Below are positions 15,974 through 24,776 of a DNA stretch of 64,000 nt, piece after piece (position 1 is the first letter of the stretch; every line of letters begins with the position of its first letter). This DNA comes from Microbacterium psychrotolerans (GTDB taxonomy: Bacteria > Actinomycetota > Actinomycetes > Actinomycetales > Microbacteriaceae): assembly GCF_031085295.1 (NCBI RefSeq), contig NZ_JAVFWO010000001.1, forward strand, positions 186,001-250,000, read 5' to 3'. The notes under the pieces were generated by a model, which was not told the DNA's origin, searched no databases, and worked only from the letters and a program-made list of their open reading frames with translations. Made by a program: the position numbers and the translations under genes.

Positions 15974-16737
15974 CGCCACCGGCCCCCGACGGTGGCGCTC
16001 GGGTAGTCGGCAGCGATCGGGTTCTCGCAGTGCTCATCCAGCTCGCGGAGCACCCGGAGGGCGCCACGCTGGACCAGCTCGCGGCGGCGGTCGCCAGCCC
16101 CAAACCGACGGTGCACCGGGCGCTGACTTCGCTTCGCAAGGTCGGACTCGCCGCGCAGCTCGCTCGCGGCGTGTACATCCTCGGCGACGAGTTCATAAGA
16201 CTCGCGTTGCGCAACGTCGCCGATCGTCCGGAAGCTGCCCTCGTGACTCCCGCGCTCGAGCGGCTGTCCGCCCGATTCGGAGAGACCGCTCATTACGCGG
16301 TCCTCGATGGTGCAGACGTGGTCTATCGCGCCAAGACGGATCCCCCCGCGGGGGCTGTCCGGCTCACCTCAGTCGTCGGCGGCCGCAATCCGGCCTATCG
16401 CACGGCGGTCGGCAAGCTTCTCCTCAGCTGGTCGGTGACAAGCCTCGACGAACTCATCGCACTGCTGGGCCCTGGCCCACTGGAACGCAAGACGCCGAAC
16501 ACCCTCAGCGATCCTCAGGCGATCTGGGAGGAATGTCAGGCGATCCGAACCCAGGGCTACGCCGTGGACGATCAGGAGAACGAACTAGGCATCAACTGCG
16601 TGGCGGTCCCGGTGCGGATCGATCCGCAGCTTCCTGTCACAGGCGCGATCAGCGTCAGCGCTCTCGCCTTCCGCCTTCCGCTGGACGTGCTGGTGCGGTC
16701 CGTTCCCGAGATCCTGAGCATCGTCTCGGCTACCTGA
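15970..16737 (+). CDS. IclR-family transcriptional regulator
   Basis: A 255-residue IclR regulator. Residues ~15-75: winged helix (VLIQLAEHPEGATLDQLAAAV, then PKPTVHRALTSLRKVG). Residues ~85-250: effector domain with the family pattern RTAVGKLLLSW and NELGINCVAVPVRI. It is transcribed divergently from the FAD/Fe-S, ArsR-like, SMP-30, FAH, SDR operon and shares a ~95-bp promoter region with it, so it is probably the pathway-specific regulator that senses a sugar acid or 2-oxoacid. No Shine-Dalgarno precedes the ATG. Convergent with the MFS gene. Confidence 0.92.
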   Translation: MTPPAPDGGARVVGSDRVLAVLIQLAEHPEGATLDQLAAAVASPKPTVHRALTSLRKVGLAAQLARGVYILGDEFIRLALRNVADRPEAALVTPALERLSARFGETAHYAVLDGADVVYRAKTDPPAGAVRLTSVVGGRNPAYRTAVGKLLLSWSVTSLDELIALLGPGPLERKTPNTLSDPQAIWEECQAIRTQGYAVDDQENELGINCVAVPVRIDPQLPVTGAISVSALAFRLPLDVLVRSVPEILSIVSAT

Positions 16738-16749
16738 CCCCGGCTCTCC

Positions 16750-16778
16750 GATCGGCCGCATCGACGGTCCGGCCGATC
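16750..16778. terminator. Hairpin between convergent IclR and MFS genes
   Basis: GATCGGCCG (16750-16758) and CGGCCGATC (16770-16778) form a perfect 9-bp stem with an 11-nt loop, 13 bp after the IclR stop and 20 bp before the MFS stop. No clear T-tract, so it may act with Rho or as a transcript end stabiliser for both directions. Confidence 0.5.
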
Positions 16779-16797
16779 GCCTGCACCGGGTGAGGCG

Positions 16798-18099
16798 CTA
16801 CCGGGCCTTGCGGACCGGCAATATCGCGACGGCCCCGACGAGTCCCAAGGCGCCGCCGACGGAGTACAGGACACCGTAGGAGCCGTCGCCGAACGCCAGG
16901 ATGATCGGCGCGATCACGGGCGCGAGCGTCTGCGGGAGGGTGGCAGCCATGTTGAACACGCCGAGGTCCTTCGCGGTGTCCTCCGGGTCTGGCAGCACAT
17001 CGGCGACCAGCGCGAGGTCGACGGCGTTGTACGCGCCATAGCCGATACCGGCGACCGCCATAGCCGCGAGGAAGGCCGGCACGGTCGATGCTGCCGAGAG
17101 CATGAAGAACGCGATGCCGAAGATCACAGCCGCGAGCAGCACGAAGATCTTGCGGCGGCGCAGGAGGTCCGAGAGCTTGCCGCCCAACGGTGCGGCGACC
17201 ATGGTCGCGATCGACAGAGCCAGCAGCCCGAGGAACACGAGGTTCGGCGCCGAGCCGGCGGTCGCCCCCAGATGGTCGATGAGGTAGTACGCCAGATAGG
17301 TGGTGACGAAGGCCGCCGCGAGCTGCACCATGAAGCGGCTCGCGAACGCCCACGAGAAGTCCCTGTTCTCACGAGGGTTCACGTAGAACGTCCGCACCAG
17401 ATCCCGCGCTCCGAAGTGAGGACGATCGGCCTTGTCGAGTCGCTTGTCGCGCAGGGTGAAGAGAAAGGGCAGGACGAGGAAGAACGCCAGCGACCCGGGG
17501 ATAAGAAGCATCAGCACGATGTTCGGTGCGAGCGCCTGCACGAGGAACGACCCGCCCACGAGCCCGATCGGCAGAGTGATGCCCGCCACCCCCGAGGCGA
17601 CTCCGCGCTGGGCCTGCGGAATCTGGTCGGCGATCATCGCGATGAGCATCGCGCCGAGGATGTTGACGAACACGCTGGTGAGGAAGTATCCGCCTAGCAG
17701 CATCGGGATGTCGCCGGCGAACGCCATCACAGCCGCCGACGCGAGCGTGCCGGCGGCGCCAACGAGGATCCACGGGCGGCGCTTCCCCCACTTTGCGGTG
17801 GTGCGATCGCTGAGGCGACCGACGACCGGATTGGTGATCAGGCCCACGAACGCCCCGACCCCCAGGATCAGCCCGAGCGTCGCAGCGCGTTCTGCTTCCG
17901 GCACGAGCGCGTCGACTCGCACGGCGAGGGTGATCACCAGCGGCGCCTGGTTGGCGATCCAGAACCCCACGTACGCGAGCGCGTAGATCATGAGGAACGT
18001 CCAGCGCACGCGCGCGAACTGCGGTGCAGGACCCGAGACGGATGCAACCCCGGGTTCGGTCGTGGCGCGTTCGGTCTGCGGGAGGGGGGCGCGCTTCAT
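16798..18099 (-). CDS. MFS transporter
   Basis: A 433-residue major facilitator with about 12 hydrophobic segments. The loop motif GRLSDRTTAKWGKRRPW between segments 2 and 3 and GGKLSDLLRRRK in the second half are the MFS signatures and resemble sugar:cation symporters of the GPH-like/sugar MFS type. The frame is open further upstream, but ATG 18099 is preceded by GAGGA and starts where a normal cytoplasmic N-tail would. It follows the serine hydrolase by 50 bp on the same strand, under the promoter and palindrome upstream of that gene, so the LacI regulator at 19506 probably controls it. Likely substrate: a sugar or glycoside; unproven. Confidence 0.88.
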   Translation of the reverse strand: MKRAPLPQTERATTEPGVASVSGPAPQFARVRWTFLMIYALAYVGFWIANQAPLVITLAVRVDALVPEAERAATLGLILGVGAFVGLITNPVVGRLSDRTTAKWGKRRPWILVGAAGTLASAAVMAFAGDIPMLLGGYFLTSVFVNILGAMLIAMIADQIPQAQRGVASGVAGITLPIGLVGGSFLVQALAPNIVLMLLIPGSLAFFLVLPFLFTLRDKRLDKADRPHFGARDLVRTFYVNPRENRDFSWAFASRFMVQLAAAFVTTYLAYYLIDHLGATAGSAPNLVFLGLLALSIATMVAAPLGGKLSDLLRRRKIFVLLAAVIFGIAFFMLSAASTVPAFLAAMAVAGIGYGAYNAVDLALVADVLPDPEDTAKDLGVFNMAATLPQTLAPVIAPIILAFGDGSYGVLYSVGGALGLVGAVAILPVRKAR

Positions 18100-18149
18100 C
18101 GTCGACGTCCTCAGGTTCGGTTCGCGGTGGCGGGTGAGGTGGGAACGGG

Positions 18150-19376
18150 TCAGTCGCGGCGGACGCACGCGCGGAGCGCGTCGACGATCAGCGTGCTTCG
18201 CGTCGCCGCGACGAGACCGACCTGACGGTTCGTCGCCCACGCGAACCCGATCCCGCTCTCGACGTCGGCGAACGCCAACTGCCCGATCGCGCCGTCGTGG
18301 CCGAAGGACGTCGGCGACAGCATCCTTCTGTCGGCTTCATTGTTGAGCAGAAATCCCGTGGTGAACCGTGCTGTGCGAGGCGCGAGACCACCCCACCAGG
18401 GAACATCCGGCAGCGAGCGCAGGGCGGTCTGGCGCGACCGTGGACACAGCAATGCGTCGCCCTCGCGCACCGTGGCGGCGAACATCCGCGCAAGGGCGCG
18501 CGCCGAGGCCATCACACCCGCCGCCGGCACGCCGGCGCGGAGGAACTCGGGCTCGTTCAGTGCGGTCACCAAGGCCGCCGGGTCGGCGATGTCGGGGATG
18601 GCGCTCCCCATCGACAGCGACCGCATGGCCTCCGGCGCCGTGGCGGCCTGGAGTGCCTCCTGCAGACTCGGTGTCACGTCGATCGGCAGCGGCGACTCGA
18701 GCAGGGGAGGCAGCAGCAGCGCCCGCCGTGCGAGCACGTCGTCGCTCGCACCGAGGGTGATGTCTGCACCGCCGAGCGCCTCGGCGATGAGCTCGCGCAC
18801 CAGGTCGCCGGCGTTCGCGCCGCTGACCCGGCGCAGGATCTCGCCGACGATCCACCCGTAGGTGAGAGCGTGATAGCCGAACGCGGTTCCTGGCGTCCAC
18901 AGCGGCGTCTGCACCTCGATCGCGCGCAGCACCGGTGAGACCGCAAGGATGTCTTCTGCCGTGAGGTCAGCGTCCAGCGCCATCAGACCGGCCCGATGCG
19001 CCAGAACGTCTCTCACCGTAATCTCTGCTTTGTCGGCCTGAGCGAACTCGGGCCAGTACCGCGCCACCGCGGAGTCGAGACCGAGCTCCCCCGCCTCGAT
19101 CAGCTTGAGCGCGAGAATCGCGAGGACGGCCTTGCTGACCGAGAAGACAACACTCGGCGTGTCGGGCTCCCACGCCCGTCCGCTTCGCGGGTCGGCGCTT
19201 CCGGCCACGAGATCGACGAGCGTCGTGTCTCCGCGCACGATGCTGAGCGCCGATCCGCCGAGGTCGTCGACACTCGCCGCGAGCGCGAACGCGTCGCGCA
19301 CCTCTTCGAACCCGGGCGCGACGTATCCCGTGGGGATGGTCGCGGGAGAGTCGGCTGCGCGAGGAGTGGCGTGCAT
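18150..19376 (-). CDS. Serine hydrolase, class C beta-lactamase/esterase fold
   Basis: A 408-residue member of the beta-lactamase-related serine hydrolase (family VIII esterase/EstB-like) group. The nucleophile motif SVSK (SxxK) lies in SVVFSVSKAVLAILALK around residue 82, with a later GYHALTYGWIVGE supplying the Tyr region. No signal peptide is visible, so it is probably cytoplasmic and acts as an esterase/deacylase rather than an antibiotic-resistance enzyme. I moved the start from 19406 to ATG 19376 because AGGA sits 7 bp ahead of it and the upstream codons lie in the operator. First gene of a two-gene unit with the MFS carrier; LacI-controlled by context. Confidence 0.85.
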   Translation of the reverse strand: MHATPRAADSPATIPTGYVAPGFEEVRDAFALAASVDDLGGSALSIVRGDTTLVDLVAGSADPRSGRAWEPDTPSVVFSVSKAVLAILALKLIEAGELGLDSAVARYWPEFAQADKAEITVRDVLAHRAGLMALDADLTAEDILAVSPVLRAIEVQTPLWTPGTAFGYHALTYGWIVGEILRRVSGANAGDLVRELIAEALGGADITLGASDDVLARRALLLPPLLESPLPIDVTPSLQEALQAATAPEAMRSLSMGSAIPDIADPAALVTALNEPEFLRAGVPAAGVMASARALARMFAATVREGDALLCPRSRQTALRSLPDVPWWGGLAPRTARFTTGFLLNNEADRRMLSPTSFGHDGAIGQLAFADVESGIGFAWATNRQVGLVAATRSTLIVDALRACVRRD

Positions 19377-19407
19377 CTTCGGTCCTAACGAGTGTGCGTT
19401 CGGCATT

Positions 19408-19425
19408 TAGTAATGCGCTTTACTA
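19408..19425. promoter_or_regulatory. LacI-type operator palindrome
   Basis: An 18-bp near-perfect palindrome TAGTAATGCGCTTTACTA with central GCGC; only the T/T pair flanking the centre breaks symmetry. It lies just downstream of the minus-strand promoter at 19431-19459, covering the expected transcription start, and about 80 bp ahead of the LacI gene. Ideal for repression of the hydrolase-MFS unit and autoregulation. Confidence 0.75.
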
Positions 19426-19430
19426 GATGC

Positions 19431-19459
19431 AGATTAGGCAGGCGTCGCGTCCGTGTCAA
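19431..19459 (-). promoter_or_regulatory. Promoter for serine hydrolase-MFS unit
   Basis: TTGACA (19459-19454), 17-bp spacer, TAATCT (19436-19431) on the minus strand: a strong sigma70-type promoter. Transcription would start within the palindrome at 19408-19425. Confidence 0.7.
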
Positions 19460-19505
19460 ATGGATCGAGCGCGTCGCCCGCGAGGAACCCACCAGGATGT
19501 ACCAC

Positions 19506-20507
19506 ATGAGTCGCACCACCTTGAAAGACGTCGCGCAGGCCGCGGGCGTCTCGCCGACGACGGTGAGCTTCGTGGTGAACCGCCGCGCCGATCACATCCC
19601 GGAGAGCACCCGACGGCGCGTCGAGCAGGCGGTCGCGGATCTCGGCTACGTCCCCTCGGCACGCGGGCGAGCGCTCGCCTCCGGCCGCAGCCGGGTGGTC
19701 GTCTGCGTGTCTCCATCCGGCCCCGCAGCGGCCGTGGTCGAGGAATTCAAGCGCGAACTCAGCGACAGCCTCATGGCCGCCGGATTCACCTGCGTCTTCC
19801 TCGAGCGCCCGAGCGACGGCGATCAGTTCGTGCAGCTGTGGCGCCATATCGACCCGGCGTGCGTCGTGAGCTGGGACGCTTTGACCGCCGCCGAGCTGCT
19901 TCCGTTGGAGCGCGCAGGGGTCGCGACGGTTACGGGCCTGGTCATGGGCGGAACCGATGAGGATCGCGCCGTCGACCAGCAAGGAGTCGGGCGGGCGCAG
20001 GTCGAACACCTCGCCGACCTCGGTCACCGGCACATCGCGTACGCCATGCCGGTGATGACGCGCGAGGACGAGAGCACGGCGCGGGCGCGCCTGGCGGGCG
20101 CGACGGCGGCCGCGCGAGAGTCGGGCCTGGCCGACCTGACCGTCTCAACAGTCGATCTCGACGCGGTTGACGGGCAGCGCGCGGTCGAGGCCTGGACGCG
20201 GGCCACGCCGAGCGTCACGGCGGTGGCGGCGTACGGAGACCTCCAGGCGGTCACCATCCTCGAAGCGAGCCGCCGCCTGGGCGTGCGCGTGCCGGAGGAC
20301 CTCGCGATCATCGGTGTCGACGACCTGCCGCTCGGACAACTGGTCTTCCCGACGCTGTCGACCGTGGCTCTGGATCTTCGGGCAGCCGCCGCCGACGTAG
20401 CGGCGCGCATCCTCGCGGTGGTGGAGCCCGCCGGCACGACGGTTCCCGTCGAGCGGCGCCCGCCGCGGGTGGTCGTACGGGAATCCACCCTCGGCGCGGG
20501 CGCCTGA
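19506..20507 (+). CDS. LacI-family transcriptional regulator
   Basis: A 333-residue LacI/GalR regulator. Residues 1-50 are the helix-turn-helix and hinge (TLKDVAQAAGVSPTTVSFVVN), the rest a periplasmic-binding-like effector domain (GVDDLPLGQLVFPTLSTV near the end). ATG 19506 is chosen because AGGA lies 8 bp upstream and the HTH begins immediately; the longer frame is spurious. Divergent from the serine hydrolase-MFS unit, with the palindrome 19408-19425 between them, so it is the likely repressor of that unit. It ends 28 bp from the convergent GH31 gene. The hinge region lacks nothing obvious. Confidence 0.92.
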   Translation: MSRTTLKDVAQAAGVSPTTVSFVVNRRADHIPESTRRRVEQAVADLGYVPSARGRALASGRSRVVVCVSPSGPAAAVVEEFKRELSDSLMAAGFTCVFLERPSDGDQFVQLWRHIDPACVVSWDALTAAELLPLERAGVATVTGLVMGGTDEDRAVDQQGVGRAQVEHLADLGHRHIAYAMPVMTREDESTARARLAGATAAARESGLADLTVSTVDLDAVDGQRAVEAWTRATPSVTAVAAYGDLQAVTILEASRRLGVRVPEDLAIIGVDDLPLGQLVFPTLSTVALDLRAAAADVAARILAVVEPAGTTVPVERRPPRVVVRESTLGAGA

Positions 20508-20535
20508 CCGACTCGGTCGCGGCGCCCGGGCCCCG

Positions 20536-22892
20536 TCAACGGGCCGACAACTGTTCAGCGAGGGCGCTGAGGAGCGACGCCGGCAACCGCAGCGCGTGCA
20601 GTTCGGCGATGACCTCCGCGGCGGGACGCCCCGACACTGCGATCCGCCAGGCCCGTTCCTTGTCCGCGTGGCTGTGTTGCGCGGCATCGAGGAGGTCGAA
20701 CAAGCGGGCGTCGCGCGCACGCGTGCACGCGTGCACGAGCGTGGATCGGGAGTCGTCGTCACTGTCAGCGGCGACCCCGACTCCCCCACCACCGCCACCG
20801 TCGCACCGCGCGATGTGTTCTCCGCACCGGGAACGTCGTCCGGCCCGAGTCCGAGGAAGGTGACCGTCCAGGTGCGCACTCTCGGCACGGCGCTCGTGTC
20901 CCCCTGGGTTGGACCGATCGTGAGCTTCCCGTTCTCCTGGCTCCATCGGATCGGCGTGCGGGCGGTGGCACTGTCGACGCCGCCATCGTCCTCGAGGAGC
21001 GTGAATTCTCCGTCCGCACCGACCGCGATCAGCACGTCGAGGCGATGGGGGTTGCTGGCGGCGTCCGTCTCTTCCCGACCCGCGAGCGGCACGATCCCTC
21101 CTGCCCTCAAGAGCACGGGAATCGAGTCCCCGCGCCGGTGAAGCTCGCTGCTCCGATCGCCCTGCATCACGACCCCGGTGTGGATGTCCGTCCACGTCCC
21201 CGGGGGAAGCCACGCCGTGACCGATCCCATGAGAGTCACCGGGTCGCGCGGCGAAGTGATCGGCGCCACGAGCAGCTCGGAGCCGAAGAGGAACTGGGTC
21301 GGCACCTCGTAGGACTCCGCGCACTCGGGCCACGCGTGATAGAGCGGCACAATGAGCGGCACGCCTTCCGCATTCGCGCGATGGTTCATCGTGTGCAGGT
21401 AGGGCACCAGTCGAACGCGCTCGCGCAGCGCATCGACGATCGCCGAACGAGATTCGGCAGGGTAGGCCCACGGCTCCTTCGCCAGAAAGGGATTGTCGGA
21501 CGAATGCAGCCGCAGAATCGGCGAATAGACGCCCAACTGCACCCATCGCACCATCAGCTCGTCGTCACGCGCGCCGAGCAGGTGCCCGCCGATGTCGTGG
21601 CTCCACCATCCGTAGCCGATGTTGGCGGCGGTCGCGGTGAACTCCGGCTGGAAAGCGAGTGATTCCCAACTGATGATCGTGTCACCGGAGAATCCCACCG
21701 GGTAGCGATGGCTTCCCGGTCCCGCATAGCGCGATAGAAGCAGCGGGCGGCGCCCGTCGCGTCCGGAGTCGAGGTAGTGGAAGTGGTTGAGCAGCCACAG
21801 CGGGTCGATTCCGGCGAGGTGGGAATTCTCGCCTTGCTGCCAGTCCATCCACCAGAAGTCGACACCCTGCGCCTCCAGCGGATGGTGCAGCACCCGGAGG
21901 TAAGCGTCGAGGAACGCGGGGTCGGTGATCTGAAAAGGGATCGGGTCGCCCAACAGCCGATCGCTCGCGAGCGCCTCGAACATCGCGGCATATCCGTCTT
22001 CGAACGATCGCACGCCGTCGGCGGGATGCAGGTTGAGCGTGACCCGGAGGGCCCGTCGATGGAGTTCGGCGAGGAAGGCCTCGGGATCAGGGAAGAGCTC
22101 GCGCTCCCAGCTATAGCCGGTCCAGCCGCTGCCATGCTCGGGAGGCACGCTGTCCACGCGATGCCAGTCCATGTCGAGCACGGCGACCGAGAAGCGCACT
22201 CCTTCTGCCTCGAAACGATCGAGCAGTTCGAGATACGTGCCGGAGGTGTAGCGGTGGTAACGGCTCCACCAGTTGCCAAGCGCCCAACGCGGCACCACCG
22301 GCTGCGAGCCTGATACTGAGTACAACGCACGAAGCGCAGCCGGATAATCGTGGCCGTAGGCGAAGATGTAGAGGTCCCTCCCGCCTCGAGGCCGCGGCGC
22401 CACCCAACCTTCATCGGTGAAGACGAAGGACGTCGAATCGTCGATCGCGGCCACGCCCGCGCGGGACACGACACCGCCCTGTACGGGAATGCGCCCATCG
22501 GCCGTATCCAGCGTGCGGGCGGTGCCGCCCAGATCTCCGCCGTCGCCGAAGCGCCACTCCGCCAGGCCGCGCCCGACCCCGAGGGGGCGCACGCTGAGGC
22601 CGTGCGGGGTGAACGGCCCGCGGTCGTAGCGCAGGTGGAACCGGCTCGTGACGATCTCCACTTCGTCGCCACCGTCGATGACGCGGAACTCCGGCACCGC
22701 CATTTCACGGCGAATCGCAAATGTGGTCGCGCGGTCCTCGAACCGACCCTCTTCAGACCACTCCGCGCGGATCAGGCCGTCGGCGAGAACTGTCAGGCGC
22801 CAGCGGTCGCCTCGAACGATGGCATCGGGATGAGCGTGCGGCGCGGACTCGACACGAAGTTGCCGAACGATGGTCGAGCTGTGCATGGACAT
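20536..22892 (-). CDS. GH31 alpha-glycosidase with a C-terminal frameshift
   Basis: A glycoside hydrolase family 31 retaining alpha-glucosidase/alpha-xylosidase-type enzyme. N-terminal beta-sandwich to ~residue 190; (beta/alpha)8 barrel with RWALGNWWSRYHRY, LDMDWHRVD, nucleophile Asp350 in WMDWQQG, and general acid Asp in GFSGDT around 410; then C-terminal sandwiches. No signal peptide. Start ATG 22892 (AGGAG close by); ATG 22886 is an alternative. The frame is intact to about 20750, then the continuation (TLVHACTRARDARLFDLLDAA to LSALAEQLSAR, stop 20536) lies in the -1-shifted frame; the unshifted frame runs on antisense into lacI and is implausible. So one base appears missing. About 785 residues if joined. 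Follows an SDR gene by 34 bp. Confidence 0.85.
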
Positions 22893-22926
22893 TGTCTCCT
22901 GTGGTCGGAGTCGGACTCGAAGCAAG

Positions 22927-23664
22927 TCAGAAGGTGGCGAGCAGCCCGCCGTCGACCGGCAGGATCGCGCCGGTGACGTACGTGTTCTTCTCCGAAACGA
23001 GGAACCCCGCCGCCTCCGCGATCTCGTCCGGTGAGGCCGGTCGCCGCAGCGGCACCCGGCCATGCCGCACGTACACATCGCGGAACCATTCGGTGTCGTA
23101 CTCGCTCGTGCCATCCGACAGCAGCGCCATCGCGGTGTCCGTGAAGCCGGGGGCGAGCGCGTTGACCAGGATTCCGGCATCAGCGAGATCGACGGCCAGA
23201 GCCTTCGTGAGGCTGTTGACGGCCCCCTTGCTCGTCGCGTAGGCGATGCTGCCGGCGGCGGCCGCGAAGCCCTGCACCGAGCCGATGTTCAGGATGCGCG
23301 CCGACGAGGAGCGGCGAAGCTGCGGCAGGAAGGCGGTGACGACCGCCAGGATTCCCCGGACGTTGACGTCGAGCGTGCGCGAGAACTCATCGAGCAGACC
23401 GTCGTCGCCGAGCCCGGCCGCCGGGGCGATGGCGGCGCAGTTGACGAGGACGTCGAGCTCGGCGATGCCGCCCCTGGCGATCGACGCCGGGTCCGCGACA
23501 TCCATCAGCAGCGCCTCGGCCCCGATGCGCGCCGCCGTCGCACGCACGCGCTCGTCGCGGTCGGCGAGCACCACGCGCAGACCATGACGTGCAAGGTGAG
23601 CACCGATCGCCGCGCCGATGCCATTCGCACCACCCGTGACCAGTGCGACTCGCTGGAATGTCAT
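22927..23664 (-). CDS. SDR-family oxidoreductase (candidate sugar dehydrogenase)
   Basis: A 245-residue classical short-chain dehydrogenase: TGGANGIG near residue 10, ADRDE after beta-2 (acidic residue suggesting NAD preference), NCAA near 83, catalytic Ser in NIGSVQG and YATSKGA with Tyr/Lys. C-terminal DGGLL is typical. It starts at 23664, divergent from the mutarotase-like gene, with a GntR-type palindrome in the 62-bp gap, and precedes the GH31 gene in the same unit. It may oxidise a sugar released by the glycosidases (galactose, fucose or rhamnose) to a lactone, as the first step of the sugar-acid route. Substrate not determined. Confidence 0.88.
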   Translation of the reverse strand: MTFQRVALVTGGANGIGAAIGAHLARHGLRVVLADRDERVRATAARIGAEALLMDVADPASIARGGIAELDVLVNCAAIAPAAGLGDDGLLDEFSRTLDVNVRGILAVVTAFLPQLRRSSSARILNIGSVQGFAAAAGSIAYATSKGAVNSLTKALAVDLADAGILVNALAPGFTDTAMALLSDGTSEYDTEWFRDVYVRHGRVPLRRPASPDEIAEAAGFLVSEKNTYVTGAILPVDGGLLATF

Positions 23665-23691
23665 CGCGGCTCCGATCGCCTCATGTGTGGC

Positions 23692-23706
23692 TTAGATAAT
23701 ACCTAA
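23692..23706. promoter_or_regulatory. GntR-type operator, copy 1
   Basis: TTAGATAATACCTAA; its reverse complement TTAGGTATTATCTAA differs from copy 4 at one base. It sits in the gap between the divergent SDR and mutarotase-like genes and overlaps possible -10 boxes for both strands (TATTAT on minus, GATAAT on plus). Confidence 0.6.
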
Positions 23707-23726
23707 ACCGTTTCGAAGGGAGAGAA

Positions 23727-24743
23727 GTGCTTCATCCTCAAGTCTCCGCAGACGACATCACCCTCCGCTGGTCTCACGGGGAACTGCGGATCAGCCCGAC
23801 CGCCGCCATGCTGCTCGACGCCCGCCTGCGGACACCGACGGGCTGGATGTCGCCGTTCGCCGCACCGCACTGGGACCGCGACGATCCCGATGTCGCGGGG
23901 CTTGCGGGCCACATCAGGATGCTCGGCGGCGAGTTCGTCTGCCTCCCGTTCGGCTCGGCGCCCCTTCCCGCCGACGCCGCCCCCGGCTGGCTCGAGGCCG
24001 CGGGTGGTGACGCGATCGACGCACCTTCGCCTCCGCACGGCGCGTCGGCGGATCGCGACTGGCAGGTCGTCGGGCGGGTTCCGTCACGAGTGGTGCTCGC
24101 GCTCGACCTCCCCGAACCGGATCCCGTGTGCCGCATCGAGCGCAGCATCTCCGGCATCGACGGCGAGGCCGCCATCCGTTTCGGCCTGCGGATCCATGCA
24201 CGCCGCGCTCACCGGACGTCGCTCGGGCTGCACCCGATCTTCCGGATGCCGCGGTCGGGCGAGACGCTCACGATCGACGCGGACTTCGCCCGGGGCCGCA
24301 CCCACCCTGCACTCGTCGAGGGCGGCAGCGGGCTGATCCCGCCCGACACCGCATTCTCGAGCCTGACGGACGTCGGCGGCATCGATGTCTCCACCCTGCC
24401 GTTCGCCGAGGAGGCCGAAGAGGTGCTGCAGCTGCTCGACGTCGAGCCACCCGTCCGGCTGCGCTGGTCGAACGGCGACGAAGTGGCACTCGACTGGCCG
24501 CGCGAGCACCTCCCGTCCGTCCTGCTGTGGTGTTCCGACCGACGACTGACGGGCGCGCCGTGGAACGGCCGATATCGCGGCCTCGGCGTCGAGCCGATCG
24601 CGAGCGCATTCGATCTGCCACCCACCGTGTCGGTCGCGGGGAATCCGCTAGCGCAGGCAGGGCACGCGACATCGCTCGCCCTGGATCCTCGGGTCCCATT
24701 CGCGATCGAGTACCGCATCACGGCTTTTGGTATTATGAATTGA
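23727..24743 (+). CDS. Aldose 1-epimerase-like (galactose mutarotase fold) protein
   Basis: A 338-residue protein with the look of the galactose-mutarotase-like superfamily: long beta-rich sequence, a LGLHPIFRMP segment placing a His/Pro near residue 170, and a late ALDWPREHLPSVLLWCSDRR. Relatives either equilibrate alpha/beta anomers of free sugars or have unknown roles, so the call is by fold. The start is GTG 23727 with GAAGGGAGA ahead. It is the first gene of a plus-strand operon (then enolase-family, GntR, GH36), fitting conversion of sugars released by the alpha-galactosidase. I cannot verify the catalytic Glu. Confidence 0.65.
   Translation: MLHPQVSADDITLRWSHGELRISPTAAMLLDARLRTPTGWMSPFAAPHWDRDDPDVAGLAGHIRMLGGEFVCLPFGSAPLPADAAPGWLEAAGGDAIDAPSPPHGASADRDWQVVGRVPSRVVLALDLPEPDPVCRIERSISGIDGEAAIRFGLRIHARRAHRTSLGLHPIFRMPRSGETLTIDADFARGRTHPALVEGGSGLIPPDTAFSSLTDVGGIDVSTLPFAEEAEEVLQLLDVEPPVRLRWSNGDEVALDWPREHLPSVLLWCSDRRLTGAPWNGRYRGLGVEPIASAFDLPPTVSVAGNPLAQAGHATSLALDPRVPFAIEYRITAFGIMN
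24726..24740. promoter_or_regulatory. GntR-type operator, copy 2 (weaker)
   Basis: TTTGGTATTATGAAT keeps the GGTATTAT core but matches the full palindrome at only 11 of 15 positions. It overlaps the stop of the mutarotase-like gene and lies about 40 bp before the enolase-family start. Confidence 0.4.
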
Positions 24744-24776
24744 TTCTCCCGCCTGTCTCCCACTTCGAAAGGTGCC

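Noticed and set aside
20145..20535. Extension of the GH31 reading frame beyond the frameshift
   Set aside because: It runs antisense through the 3' end of the LacI gene and is Arg-rich and non-family-like; the shifted frame ending at 20536 is the better continuation.
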